A program made the position numbers and the translations under genes. From Saprospiraceae bacterium (GTDB taxonomy: Bacteria > Bacteroidota > Bacteroidia > Chitinophagales > Saprospiraceae), in assembly GCA_020852155.1 (NCBI GenBank), contig JADZBJ010000021.1, forward strand, positions 1 through 9,978: a stretch of 9,978 nucleotides of DNA. Direction: 5' to 3'. Under the pieces are notes generated by a model, which was not told the DNA's origin, made no database searches, and was given only the letters and a program-made list of their open reading frames with translations. Of this stretch, positions 1 to 6,760 are shown piece by piece. Within the stretch, counting starts at the first letter, position 1; every line of letters begins with the position of its first letter.

Positions 1-424
1 ACTGGGCTATTTTCTGGGGCGTCAACCCGATTTTATGGGCAATGGCAATCCGGCGGCAACAGCAGCGCCATTTCGTCGGCTGGCGCGGGGTGAAACAGTT
101 TTGTTCCCGGGGGCTAAAAATTCAAGGCAAAGTGTTCAAATGGCCATCAATAGTGAGGTAGAAACCATTTCGATTGCCATTTATGACAACCAGCCTGTTG
201 AAAACCCTGCATTGCGGACTGAATCGGTACTGGCATTCACCAGTCCGATGAATGCTCAAGCGTATTTCGCTGTCCATCCGATGCACCGCCGGCAGTTTGG
301 CGTAGCGATTGGCAACTCTACTGCCGAGGCCATGTTAAAGCTGGGCGTTTTGGAAGTGGCTGTGGCAGCCGAGGCTACAGAAAAGGGGTTAGCAGAAGCC
401 GTGATGAGTATTCGGGCATGGTAA
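1..424 (+). CDS. hemD: Uroporphyrinogen-III synthase, C-terminal part (5' partial)
   Basis: This enzyme closes and isomerises hydroxymethylbilane to uroporphyrinogen III, the branch point to haem, sirohaem and cobalamin, in the cytosol. The reading frame is open from the left edge (first full codon at base 2) and gives about 140 residues, roughly the C-terminal 55-60% of a usual 240-260 aa protein. Family-like stretches are the beta-strand 'ETVLFPGAKNSRQSV', the 'YDNQPVENP' linker segment, 'VLAFTSPMNAQAYF' (matching the usual 'vvFTSPSaV.aF'), 'GVAIGNSTAEAMLKLG' (usual 'aIGpsTaeaL...G') and the closing 'EKGLAEAVMSI'. An ATG at 35 lies inside this frame but would cut the domain, so it is unlikely to be the start. 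HemD is poorly conserved in sequence, so the call rests on the ordered motifs. No clear terminator follows. The next promoter begins about 60 bases after the stop. Confidence 0.82.
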   Translation, partial: LGYFLGRQPDFMGNGNPAATAAPFRRLARGETVLFPGAKNSRQSVQMAINSEVETISIAIYDNQPVENPALRTESVLAFTSPMNAQAYFAVHPMHRRQFGVAIGNSTAEAMLKLGVLEVAVAAEATEKGLAEAVMSIRAW

Positions 425-449
425 GGAAATCCAAATTACTGTTAATGGC

Positions 450-492
450 CGCGTCACGCGTTACATTTCACTGACGAACGGTATTACCTTTG
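450..492 (+). promoter_or_regulatory. Bacteroidota-type promoter with overlapping palindrome
   Basis: TACCTTTG at 485-492 matches the Bacteroidota sigma-ABfr -7 consensus TAnnTTTG exactly. Transcription would start near 496-498, leaving a leader of about 16 nt before the ATG at 513. No good -33 TTG is visible at the usual 19-21 nt spacing. Instead an 11-bp dyad, CGCGT-C-ACGCG at 450-460, sits at the edge of the -33 zone. That is where an operator could lie, but operator function is only inferred. Confidence 0.5.
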
Positions 493-512
493 TAGCACTT
501 TTACAGATAGAA

Positions 513-983
513 ATGAAACTATTTCGCAAACAATTCATGACATGGGTTTGGATGAGCGCACTGTTGGTCGCAACGACTGGCGTGAGCATCCACCAAATTT
601 ATTGTTATTGTATTGGCGAAACGACGTTGTCGCTGTTCAATGCCAGTCATGGCTGTAAAAAAGACCTTGCATCCACTGAAGACTGCTGCCAGAAGACAAC
701 AAAAAGCGACAACGCATCATGCTGTTCGGTCGAAAACAAACGGGACGGAGATTGCACACGCAAAACCACACAGTTTGTTCAACTCAAAACCGAATTTTTA
801 GCAGAAAAGTGGTCTTCTCCGGAACTAACCAGCGCCATCGTTGATGACGCCACCCTTCTCCCACCTTTTACCTTTAACGCTGCTGACGCGGAATCCACTC
901 TTGCGATTCTGCCAGTGTTTCCGAAGCCGCCGCCCTTGTCCGGCAGAATGATTTGCGTGCGGCACTGCATTGCCCTTTGTTAG
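513..983 (+). CDS. Cys-rich HYC/CC/PP-type protein, probable metal-handling partner
   Basis: The predicted protein has 156 residues. A hydrophobic segment at about residues 9-25 acts as signal or anchor and places the rest in the periplasm. It is unusually rich in cysteine: C31, C33, C48, the vicinal pairs C58-C59 and C70-C71, C81, and C148, C152 and C156 at the C-terminus. The pattern H27-x-x-Y-C-Y-C after the membrane segment, CC pairs in the middle, and 'KPPPLSGR' (138-145) before the tail match a small Bacteroidota family I know as 'HYC_CC_PP'. That family often sits next to TonB-dependent receptors and HMA proteins, as here. Its biochemical role is unknown. Metal binding or delivery is inferred from the thiols and the neighbours. 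The ATG at 513 is chosen because it gives the signal segment directly after a TAnnTTTG promoter. The overlapping ORFs in other frames have no such features. Confidence 0.72.
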   Translation: MKLFRKQFMTWVWMSALLVATTGVSIHQIYCYCIGETTLSLFNASHGCKKDLASTEDCCQKTTKSDNASCCSVENKRDGDCTRKTTQFVQLKTEFLAEKWSSPELTSAIVDDATLLPPFTFNAADAESTLAILPVFPKPPPLSGRMICVRHCIALC

Positions 984-1135
984 AAATGACGCCATTCCCG
1001 GATGCTTCACTTTTGTGAGGTCATCCTGCTTTGGATAAGTACAGACTGGAAAATGTTGGCAACGCACCGACGTTTGGCCACATTTTCGCATTTGATTGAT
1101 CTGTACTGTGTTCTTTCACAGACAAATTATTGGCA
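984..1135 (+). promoter_or_regulatory. Structured intergenic leader before the TonB receptor gene
   Basis: This 152-nt gap contains no gene but has three successive inverted repeats. Hairpin 1 (1000-1026) pairs GGATGCTTCAC with GTGAGG(T)CATCC around a TTTT loop, with one bulge and one G-T pair. Hairpin 2 (1049-1087) pairs GAAAATG with CATTTTC, then TGGC with GCCA, then AACG with CGTT, around the loop CACCGA with small bulges. It may be closed further out by GTACAGA (1039-1045) with TCTGTAC (1100-1106). Hairpin 3 pairs CTGTG (1106-1110) with CACAG (1117-1121) and ends 14 nt before the receptor ATG. No TAnnTTTG element is visible here, so read-through from the upstream gene with RNA-level control is plausible. 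The pairings were found by eye; no energy was calculated. Confidence 0.45.
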
Positions 1136-3382
1136 ATGAAACATTTATCAATCCTGCTTGCAGGGTTTTTCTGTCTATTATTTCCCCAAATACATGCACA
1201 AAAAACCATTTCCGGCATTGTTACCAACGAGCGGGAAGAACTCCTGATTGGCGCCACGGTTTTTTGGAAAAATACCCAAAAAGGGACTGTCACAGATACC
1301 GCCGGCCGTTTTACCATCGAGGCTCAACCCCAGGCAGCAACGCTGGTGGTGAGTTATATCGGTTACACACCCGCCGAAGTAGAGGTCTTACCTGGCGAAA
1401 ACAATATCTGGATTGAAGTCAGCGGTATTTCACAATTAAAAGAAGTGGTTGTGAGCGAACGAGGTTTTGACACGCACGTTTCAACCCTCGACGCGCGCAA
1501 TATCGAAAGCATTTCAAGCAAGGAATTGCGTAAAGCGCCTTGCTGCAACCTCTCTGAAAGTTTCCAGACCAACGGCGCTATTGACGTAACCTACCCGAAT
1601 GCACTGACCGGCGTCAAGGAAATTCAACTACTGGGCTTGCGGGGCATTTACAGCCAGTTCATGGTTGAAAACAGGCCCACGATGACCGGTATTGCAACGC
1701 CGTTTGCCTTTGAATATATACCCGGCACATGGCTCAGTGGTATCGCTTTGGCTAAAGGCGCCAGCACCGTTAAAAATGGCAATGTGGGCATTACCGGACA
1801 AATCAATGCTGATCTGGTCAAGCCGCTAACCGACAAGCCCTTATTCGTAAATGCGTTTGGCAGCAGCGAAGGCCGTGGCGAACTGAACGTACACCTGAAC
1901 CGCAAATTGAACGATCAAACGTCCAATGGCCTGTATGTACACGGCTCGTTTGTTGAGAACAGGTGGGACATGAATGACGATAACTTCAAGGATTCGCCTG
2001 ACCGACAGCAACTGAACGCCATGTACCGACTGCAATACGATGGCCCGGCCGGATGCGCACAAATCAATGTACAAGCGCTGACGGATCGCCGTCAGAGTGG
2101 TCAACTTTCGGCCTTTGTGCCTGACCAGACGCTTTTCGAAATTGACCAGAACAACGACCGCGTAGAAGTCTGGGGAAAATACGGCAAAGAGCAACTCTTT
2201 GGCCATCGTTTCCTGGAACTGGGCAATATGGGTAGTTATTCCTGGCACCGCAGTCGTTCTCAATTCGGGACTAATGCATATCAGGCCGAACAGCGTTCCG
2301 TTTACTGGCAAACCTTGTTGCAAACGATCATTGGCACAACCGATCATGCTTTGGTTGTAGCGCCATCTGTTCAATTAGACGACATTAAAGAGCAGGTTAA
2401 CGACCTAAACCTCGACCGTCGCGATCTGGTACCGGGCATGATGGCTGAGTACACTTATTCGCGTTCCAGCCTGGCGATGGAGATACCGAGGTTTGTGCTG
2501 GTACTGGGTGGCCGAATTGACTGGCACAGTCGTTTTGGCTGGCAGGCTACCCCACGCGTGAGCGCCAAGTACAATTTCACAGAAAACAGTGTGCTGCGCC
2601 TGTCCGGTGGTCGCGGTTTTCGTTCGCCCAATGTCATGGCTGAAAACATCAGTCTGCTGGCCAGCAACCGCACGCCTGTGTTCAATGCGCCCAATGGCGG
2701 AAATGCACCCGGTGTGGAAGAAGCCTGGAATTACGGTGTTAATTACACCCAAAATTTCAAAATTGCCGGACGCTCGGCCAGCGCCAGTGTTGACGCTTAT
2801 CGCACTGATTTCGTAAAACAGGTGCTGGTGGATGTAGATGCGGATTATTCAAAAATCTATTTTTACAGCAGCGAAAACCAGTCGTTTAGCAACAGCGTAT
2901 TGTTGAGTTTTCAATATAACCTGTTGCGCGGCCTGGATGTAAAACTTGCCGCGAAATGGAATGACGTCCGTGCTACTTTTGCCGACGGGCAATTGAAAAC
3001 CCTGCCGCTTGTAGCGCGCTATCGCGGTTTGGTTTCCATAGATTATGTGACGCCCAACAAGAAGTGGTCATTTAATACATACACCCAGATTATTGGTCGT
3101 CAACGCCTGCCTGACAATTCTCAGGTGCCGCATTACCTGACGCATGATTTCCCGTCGCCTACGCCCGTGTTTGCCCTGGTCAATGCACAGGCAACACGAC
3201 ACCTGAATAAAAAGTGGGAACTGTACGCCGGTTGTGAAAACATCGGTGGTTATCAGCAGCACCACACGATCATGGACTACACCCGGCCTGATTCGCCTTA
3301 TTTCAATGGTTCGCAGGTTTGGGCGCCCATGATGCGCCAGGTCGGATACATTGGTGTCCGTTTTTCACCCAAGGGCCTGTAA
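1136..3382 (+). CDS. TonB-dependent outer-membrane receptor with plug Cys-Cys motif, putative metal uptake
   Basis: This 748-residue outer-membrane receptor would import a bound substrate using TonB-ExbBD energy. Residues 1-21 form a signal peptide (cleavage near HA-QK). Residues 22-105 are a carboxypeptidase-regulatory-like beta-sandwich ('ISGIVTNEREELLIGATVFWKNTQKGTVTDTAGRFTI...VSYIGY') typical of Bacteroidota receptors. 'LKEVVVSERG' at 101-110 is the linker to the plug (about 115-235, including 'IQLLGLRGIYSQFMVENRP'), and the remainder is a 22-strand-type barrel. 'KAPCCNLSESFQTN' at 133-146 carries the vicinal C136-C137, a signature I associate with a receptor subgroup found beside HMA-domain proteins. 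The substrate is not shown by sequence; copper or another thiophilic metal is inferred from the neighbours. The ATG at 1136 is preferred over the in-frame TTG at 1130 because it begins a clean signal peptide. The HMA gene follows after 46 nt, which suggests co-transcription. Confidence 0.88.
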   Translation: MKHLSILLAGFFCLLFPQIHAQKTISGIVTNEREELLIGATVFWKNTQKGTVTDTAGRFTIEAQPQAATLVVSYIGYTPAEVEVLPGENNIWIEVSGISQLKEVVVSERGFDTHVSTLDARNIESISSKELRKAPCCNLSESFQTNGAIDVTYPNALTGVKEIQLLGLRGIYSQFMVENRPTMTGIATPFAFEYIPGTWLSGIALAKGASTVKNGNVGITGQINADLVKPLTDKPLFVNAFGSSEGRGELNVHLNRKLNDQTSNGLYVHGSFVENRWDMNDDNFKDSPDRQQLNAMYRLQYDGPAGCAQINVQALTDRRQSGQLSAFVPDQTLFEIDQNNDRVEVWGKYGKEQLFGHRFLELGNMGSYSWHRSRSQFGTNAYQAEQRSVYWQTLLQTIIGTTDHALVVAPSVQLDDIKEQVNDLNLDRRDLVPGMMAEYTYSRSSLAMEIPRFVLVLGGRIDWHSRFGWQATPRVSAKYNFTENSVLRLSGGRGFRSPNVMAENISLLASNRTPVFNAPNGGNAPGVEEAWNYGVNYTQNFKIAGRSASASVDAYRTDFVKQVLVDVDADYSKIYFYSSENQSFSNSVLLSFQYNLLRGLDVKLAAKWNDVRATFADGQLKTLPLVARYRGLVSIDYVTPNKKWSFNTYTQIIGRQRLPDNSQVPHYLTHDFPSPTPVFALVNAQATRHLNKKWELYAGCENIGGYQQHHTIMDYTRPDSPYFNGSQVWAPMMRQVGYIGVRFSPKGL

Positions 3383-3428
3383 CAAGATTGTTTCAGGATT
3401 TTTTTCACACTCAAATTTTTTCTCGATT

Positions 3429-3770
3429 ATGAAATTCTTCTTTTTGATCAATATGTTCCTGATTTCGCTTTTTTCCCAAAACAGCGCAGATAATGCAATG
3501 ACCATGACCACCAAATTCAAGGTGTATGGCAATTGCGGCATGTGCGAAAAACGCATTGAAAAAGCGGCTAAAATCGAGGGCGTCATCAGCGCCGACTGGG
3601 ACAAGGAAACCCACATGATTTCGGTGGTATTTGATGAAAAACGCGTGAAGCCATCGCAGATCCACGCCGCCATTGCAGCGGTTGGTCACGATACTGATAA
3701 AGTTCGCGCAGATGATTCGGTGTACGCCAGTCTGCATGAATGCTGCCAATACGATCGCGCAAAACAGTAA
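3429..3770 (+). CDS. Secreted heavy-metal-associated (HMA) domain protein
   Basis: The predicted protein has 113 residues: a short hydrophobic N-terminus (about 2-17, signal-like) and a single HMA/ferredoxin-like domain at about 28-95. The metal site is in 'YGNCGMCEKRIEKA', with C36 and C39 forming the CxxC loop seen in CopZ/Atx1-type metallochaperones. Downstream strands 'GVISADWDKETHMISVVFDEKRV' and 'QIHAAIAAVGHDTD' complete the fold. The C-terminal tail 'VYASLHECCQY' adds H103 and the vicinal C105-C106, absent from classical CopZ, giving a possible second metal site. Exported forms like this probably bind copper or a similar ion in the periplasm. Specificity is inferred, not shown. The ATG at 3429 gives the signal sequence. 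An in-frame TTG at 3351 would overlap the receptor gene and add no recognisable domain. A strong terminator follows directly. Confidence 0.87.
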   Translation: MKFFFLINMFLISLFSQNSADNAMTMTTKFKVYGNCGMCEKRIEKAAKIEGVISADWDKETHMISVVFDEKRVKPSQIHAAIAAVGHDTDKVRADDSVYASLHECCQYDRAKQ

Positions 3771-3786
3771 AAAATACAGCCGTGAA

Positions 3787-3828
3787 ATGCCGGACGGAAT
3801 TAGTCGTATTTCGTCCGGCATGATTTTC
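3787..3828 (+). terminator. Intrinsic terminator-like hairpin after the metal cluster
   Basis: Bases 3787-3800 (ATGCCGGACGGAAT) pair with 3808-3821 (ATTTCGTCCGGCAT) over 14 positions with one G-T pair and a 7-nt loop. ATTTTC follows. The hairpin begins 17 nt after the HMA stop codon, so it likely ends the preceding transcript. The T-run is short, so efficiency is uncertain. Confidence 0.8.
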
Positions 3829-3885
3829 GCCTGTTTCTCAGCGAAAAACCCATAGATTTTTTCCTTTTTTTGTGCAACACCTTTT

Positions 3886-3893
3886 TACCTTTG
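3886..3893 (+). promoter_or_regulatory. Promoter -7 element (TACCTTTG) for the peptidyl-prolyl isomerase gene
   Basis: TACCTTTG matches the Bacteroidota TAnnTTTG consensus and is followed by GCGTCTG. Transcription would begin near 3898, giving a leader of about 63 nt. No TTG lies at the usual distance; the nearest, 3870-3872, is only 13 nt upstream. The surrounding gap (3771-3960) is AT- and T-rich and holds nothing else that I can identify apart from the terminator. Confidence 0.6.
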
Positions 3894-3960
3894 CGTCTGT
3901 TTTTTTTGAACCCCGCATATTTTTGACTTAACACATTGATTTTCAAATCATTAGAATAAA

Positions 3961-6060
3961 ATGGCTTTAATCGGTACGATTCGGAATAACGGCTGGATTT
4001 TGATTGCCCTCATGGTATTAGCTTTGGGTGGATTCATTTTGATGGACATCATGTCAAACAGCCAGCGCTATTCAGCTGGTGATGTTAACACGTTGGGCAA
4101 AGTAAATGGCGTAGAAATCAAGCGCAGCGAAGCAGACACTTACGAGAAACTGGTTTACTCCAACGCCCGGAGCAACCCTTATCAAATTCGCAATCAGGTT
4201 TGGAACCACTTCGTGGATCAGACCATTGTTAAAGAAGTCGCAGAAACCATCGGTATCGGTGTCAGCAAAGACGAATTGCTTGACCTTGAGTTCGGTAATA
4301 ACCTCAGCCCGATCATGACCGAGCGTTTCCGCGGTCAGGATGGTCAGGTTAATCGCGCTCAACTGGCTAATATCAAATCAGCCATTGAAGGTGGTCAGTT
4401 CACTGACCCAACCAACCGCGCGTACTGGTCAGTACAGGAAAAAGAAATCGTCAAAGAGCGTTTGCAGGAGAAAATCATCACGCTGGTGTCTAAAGGCGTT
4501 TACACGCCATCATGGCAGGCAGAAATGGCGTTCAAGGAAAACAACGAGCGCATTGATTTCAAATATGTTCGTATTGGCTACGAAAAAGTCAAAGACGAAG
4601 AGGCTCAATTGTCTGATGCTGACTACAAAGCATTCCTGAGCGACAATCCTGTATTGTACGCGCAAACAGAAGAAACGCGTACCATCAGCTATGTTGAGTT
4701 CAACGTAGTACCAACTTCCAGCGACTCTATGGTTCCGCGCGAAGCCTTGAGCAAACTGGTGGACGGACTGCGCACCGCAGCCAACGACTCCAGCTTTGCT
4801 TTAGCCAATGGCGGCATTTATGAGAATGTTTACAAACTCAAGGCTGACCTGCCTGCGGGCGCCGCAGACACTTTGCTGCGCATGCCGCTTGGTTCGGTTG
4901 TTGGCCCATACCTGAGTAACGGCGAATGGGGCATTGCCAAGATCCTCGATCGCAAGGTTTCTCCAGACTCGGTTAAAGCCCGTCACATCTTGGTTCGCGA
5001 GCCAAGCAAGGCATCTGAAGCCAAAATTGACAGCCTCATGGGCTTGTTGACCAGCGGTAAAGCACGTTTTGACTCGCTTGCACTGAAAGCCAGCCAGGAC
5101 CCTGGTTCTGCTGCCAAAGGCGGCGACCTCGGCTGGTTTGCACAAGGTATGATGGTGCCTGAATTCAACGATGTTTGCTTCAACAAAGCAGAACAGGGCA
5201 AATTCTACAAAGTAGCCACACAATTCGGCTGGCACCTGATCGAAGTAACAGGTAAGAAATTCATTAAAAATGAAACTGGCGTAAAAGCGGTTTACCTGAC
5301 CAAACGTATCGAACCCAGCAAAACGACACAGCAAGCCATTAAAGATCGCGCTCAGGCATTGGTACAATCTGCCAAAACCCTCGACGCATTCAATACAGAA
5401 GCGGTCAAGCAAAGCCTCAATCCGCAAAACAGCCTGCCCATCAAGGCCAACGATTTCTCTATCGGCACACTGGGTTCTGGCGAAGATGCACGCGAAATCA
5501 TTCGTTGGGCATTTGAGGAAAACACCAAAGTTGGTACTGTCAGCCCACAGGCTTTTGCATTCAGCGATCCTGCCGGCGGCTTTTTCGATAGCAAGTATGT
5601 CGTAGCCGTACTCAAAAGCATCATTCCGAAAGGCCCTGTATCTGTTGAGTCTGCCAAAAATATGCCTGAAGTTGTTGCCAAGGTGAAAAACATCAAAAAG
5701 GCTGAAATTCTGAAATCAAAAATCGGAACGCCAGGCGATCTGTCAGCAGTGGCTACTCAATACGAAGCCAAAGTTGATACAGCCAAAAACGCAAAACTGC
5801 TCCAGGGCGGCGGCGAGCCACGTATGATCGGCACAGCATTCTCATTGGCAAACGGCTCTATCAGCGCTCCAATCGCCGGTGTAAATGGTATTTACGTCGT
5901 TCAACCGATCACAGACAAAACATCTTTGCCTGTACCCGCTGACCTGACACTGTTCCGTCGTCAGGTAAATTCTACGGCATTGTCCAACATTCGCCTTAAC
6001 CTGATTAAATCAATGGTTAAAAACGCTGAATTGGTGGATAATCGAAGCAGATTCTATTGA
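3961..6060 (+). CDS. Membrane-anchored SurA/PpiD-like peptidyl-prolyl cis-trans isomerase
   Basis: This 699-residue folding factor probably acts on secreted and outer-membrane proteins in the periplasm. A short basic N-terminus is followed by one membrane helix at about residues 12-30 ('GWILIALMVLALGGFILMDI'), as in PpiD. Residues about 45-240 resemble the SurA/PpiD N-terminal chaperone region ('GKVNGVEIKRSEADTYE...VWNHFVDQTIVKEVAETIGIGVSKDEL'). A parvulin (rotamase) domain spans about 338-430, from 'VKARHILVREPS' to 'FGWHLIEVTGKK', with 'FDSLALKASQDPGSAAKGGDLGWFAQGMMVPEF' between. Its two histidines, H342 and H425, are at the usual places. The segments before it (about 240-335) and near the C-terminus (about 600-680, 'GGGEPRMIGTAFSLANGSISAPI') look like degenerate copies of the same fold and lack the histidine motifs. 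The gene has its own promoter and terminator. The ppiD symbol is withheld because orthology to the enterobacterial gene is not established. Confidence 0.9.
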   Translation: MALIGTIRNNGWILIALMVLALGGFILMDIMSNSQRYSAGDVNTLGKVNGVEIKRSEADTYEKLVYSNARSNPYQIRNQVWNHFVDQTIVKEVAETIGIGVSKDELLDLEFGNNLSPIMTERFRGQDGQVNRAQLANIKSAIEGGQFTDPTNRAYWSVQEKEIVKERLQEKIITLVSKGVYTPSWQAEMAFKENNERIDFKYVRIGYEKVKDEEAQLSDADYKAFLSDNPVLYAQTEETRTISYVEFNVVPTSSDSMVPREALSKLVDGLRTAANDSSFALANGGIYENVYKLKADLPAGAADTLLRMPLGSVVGPYLSNGEWGIAKILDRKVSPDSVKARHILVREPSKASEAKIDSLMGLLTSGKARFDSLALKASQDPGSAAKGGDLGWFAQGMMVPEFNDVCFNKAEQGKFYKVATQFGWHLIEVTGKKFIKNETGVKAVYLTKRIEPSKTTQQAIKDRAQALVQSAKTLDAFNTEAVKQSLNPQNSLPIKANDFSIGTLGSGEDAREIIRWAFEENTKVGTVSPQAFAFSDPAGGFFDSKYVVAVLKSIIPKGPVSVESAKNMPEVVAKVKNIKKAEILKSKIGTPGDLSAVATQYEAKVDTAKNAKLLQGGGEPRMIGTAFSLANGSISAPIAGVNGIYVVQPITDKTSLPVPADLTLFRRQVNSTALSNIRLNLIKSMVKNAELVDNRSRFY

Positions 6061-6101
6061 TCCGAATTTTTCAATGCCTGTTCGGGGCGTATTTATAAAC
6101 T

Positions 6102-6143
6102 GCGAGCCAGTGCTGATGATCGGCATTGGCTCGCGTGTTTTTG
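6102..6143 (+). terminator. Intrinsic terminator after the isomerase gene
   Basis: GCGAGCCAGTGC (6102-6113) pairs with GCATTGGCTCGC (6123-6134) over 12 positions with one G-T pair and a 9-nt loop. GTGTTTTTG follows, with a T-run at 6138-6142. The GC-rich stem and the T-run fit a Rho-independent terminator. Confidence 0.85.
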
Positions 6144-6146
6144 ATC

Positions 6147-6182
6147 AGGATTTCCTGGATTTCAGGTTTTACGGGATTTGGA
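6147..6182. repeat. Degenerate GGATTT tandem repeat, 8-9 nt period
   Basis: Four copies of GGATTT or its one-base variant GGTTTT occur in a row with periods of 9, 8 and 9 nt: GGATTTCCT, GGATTTCA, GGTTTTACG, GGATTTGG. The first copies also form the small dyad CAGGA-TT-TCCTG. I believe similar 'aggattt' runs recur between genes in many Bacteroidota genomes, but that cannot be checked here. No coding role is apparent. Confidence 0.55.
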
Positions 6183-6215
6183 GGTTGACTATAAAAAACT
6201 GCAAGTCGCGTATCA

Positions 6216-6223
6216 TATCTTTG
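6216..6223 (+). promoter_or_regulatory. Promoter -7 element (TATCTTTG) directly before the DUF4112 gene
   Basis: TATCTTTG fits TAnnTTTG exactly. The ATG at 6231 begins only 7 nt after its last base, so transcription would start 0-4 nt before the start codon and the mRNA would be leaderless or nearly so. No TTG is at the standard -33 spacing; TTG at 6185-6187 is 28 nt upstream. Confidence 0.55.
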
Positions 6224-6230
6224 CTGTCTT

Positions 6231-6725
6231 ATGCCGCAAGAGCAACAACAATTTTCAGATAAAGACCTTGCCCGGTTAGAGGCCATGTCCAAATTAATGG
6301 ACAACCAGTTTGTTATACCGGGTACAAATTACCGTTTCGGGCTTGATGGTATCATTGGTCTGATCCCGTATGTGGGTGACATTGCCGGTTTGATGATCTC
6401 GACGGTGTTGTTGCGTATCATGATGAATAAAGGCGCAGGACCGTTGATTATGCTGCGCATGATGGGCAACTACGCATTGGACACCCTTATCGGGATTGTT
6501 CCGGTTGTTGGCGACCTGTTCGATTTCGGATTTAAGGCCAACCGTCGCAACGTAGAAATGCTGAAAAGGTATTATGCTTCAGGGGCAAAAAGGCCAAATG
6601 CCAAGTATTCTGTGGCCTTTTTGGGCATCCTGATGCTGCTGTTTCTGGGCGGCATGATTTGGTTAGCCTGGAAAGCCGCTGCTTTTGTCGTTGCCTGGAT
6701 TTGGGCGGCGTTTCAACAAGGATAA
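6231..6725 (+). CDS. DUF4112 family membrane protein
   Basis: This 164-residue protein belongs to the DUF4112 family, whose function is unknown. The hallmark region is 'LEAMSKLMDNQFVIPGTNYRFGLDGIIGLIPYVGDIAGL' (residues 16-54), matching the family's 'lD..f.iPGt..riGlDaliGLiPgvGD'. A second copy of the core, 'ALDTLIGIVPVVGDLFDFGFKANRRN' (82-107), gives an internal two-fold repeat. Both copies contain LDxxIGxxPxVGD. Hydrophobic stretches lie at about 50-66 and 128-160, the latter a likely membrane helix pair, so the protein is predicted to sit in the inner membrane. The ATG at 6231 is the first start with room for the whole domain. Downstream Met19 or Met23 would still keep it and would allow a normal leader. 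The mlaE-like gene follows after 35 nt, which suggests a shared transcript. Confidence 0.85.
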   Translation: MPQEQQQFSDKDLARLEAMSKLMDNQFVIPGTNYRFGLDGIIGLIPYVGDIAGLMISTVLLRIMMNKGAGPLIMLRMMGNYALDTLIGIVPVVGDLFDFGFKANRRNVEMLKRYYASGAKRPNAKYSVAFLGILMLLFLGGMIWLAWKAAAFVVAWIWAAFQQG

Positions 6726-6760
6726 CCTCTGTAATCACCTCCTCTGACAACTGTCACGAT

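Noticed and set aside
1130..1135. TTG start at 1130 for the TonB receptor
   Set aside because: The ATG at 1136, two codons later, begins a standard signal peptide, and the extra residues add nothing.
1841..2374. 177-aa open frame on the minus strand inside the TonB receptor gene
   Set aside because: It overlaps the barrel-coding region, has no domain or upstream signal, and the + strand product is convincing.
3351..3428. N-terminal extension of the HMA protein from a TTG at 3351
   Set aside because: It would overlap the end of the receptor gene and displace the signal-like N-terminus from the start of the protein.
3383..3428. T-rich gap between receptor and HMA genes as a terminator
   Set aside because: There are T-runs but no stable hairpin before them, so read-through to the HMA gene is more likely.
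4801..5427. 208-aa open frame on the minus strand inside the isomerase gene
   Set aside because: It is antisense to a well-supported gene with clear parvulin motifs, contains no recognisable domain, and reflects codon bias of the + strand gene.
6734..6743. ATCACCTCCT before the mlaE-like gene, identical to the 3' end of 16S rRNA; the minus strand reads as a perfect Shine-Dalgarno
   Set aside because: On the + strand it is the anti-Shine-Dalgarno, not a ribosome site. On the minus strand the nearest start (TTG after about 14 nt) opens only a short ORF antisense to the DUF4112 gene. A ten-base match is probably chance.
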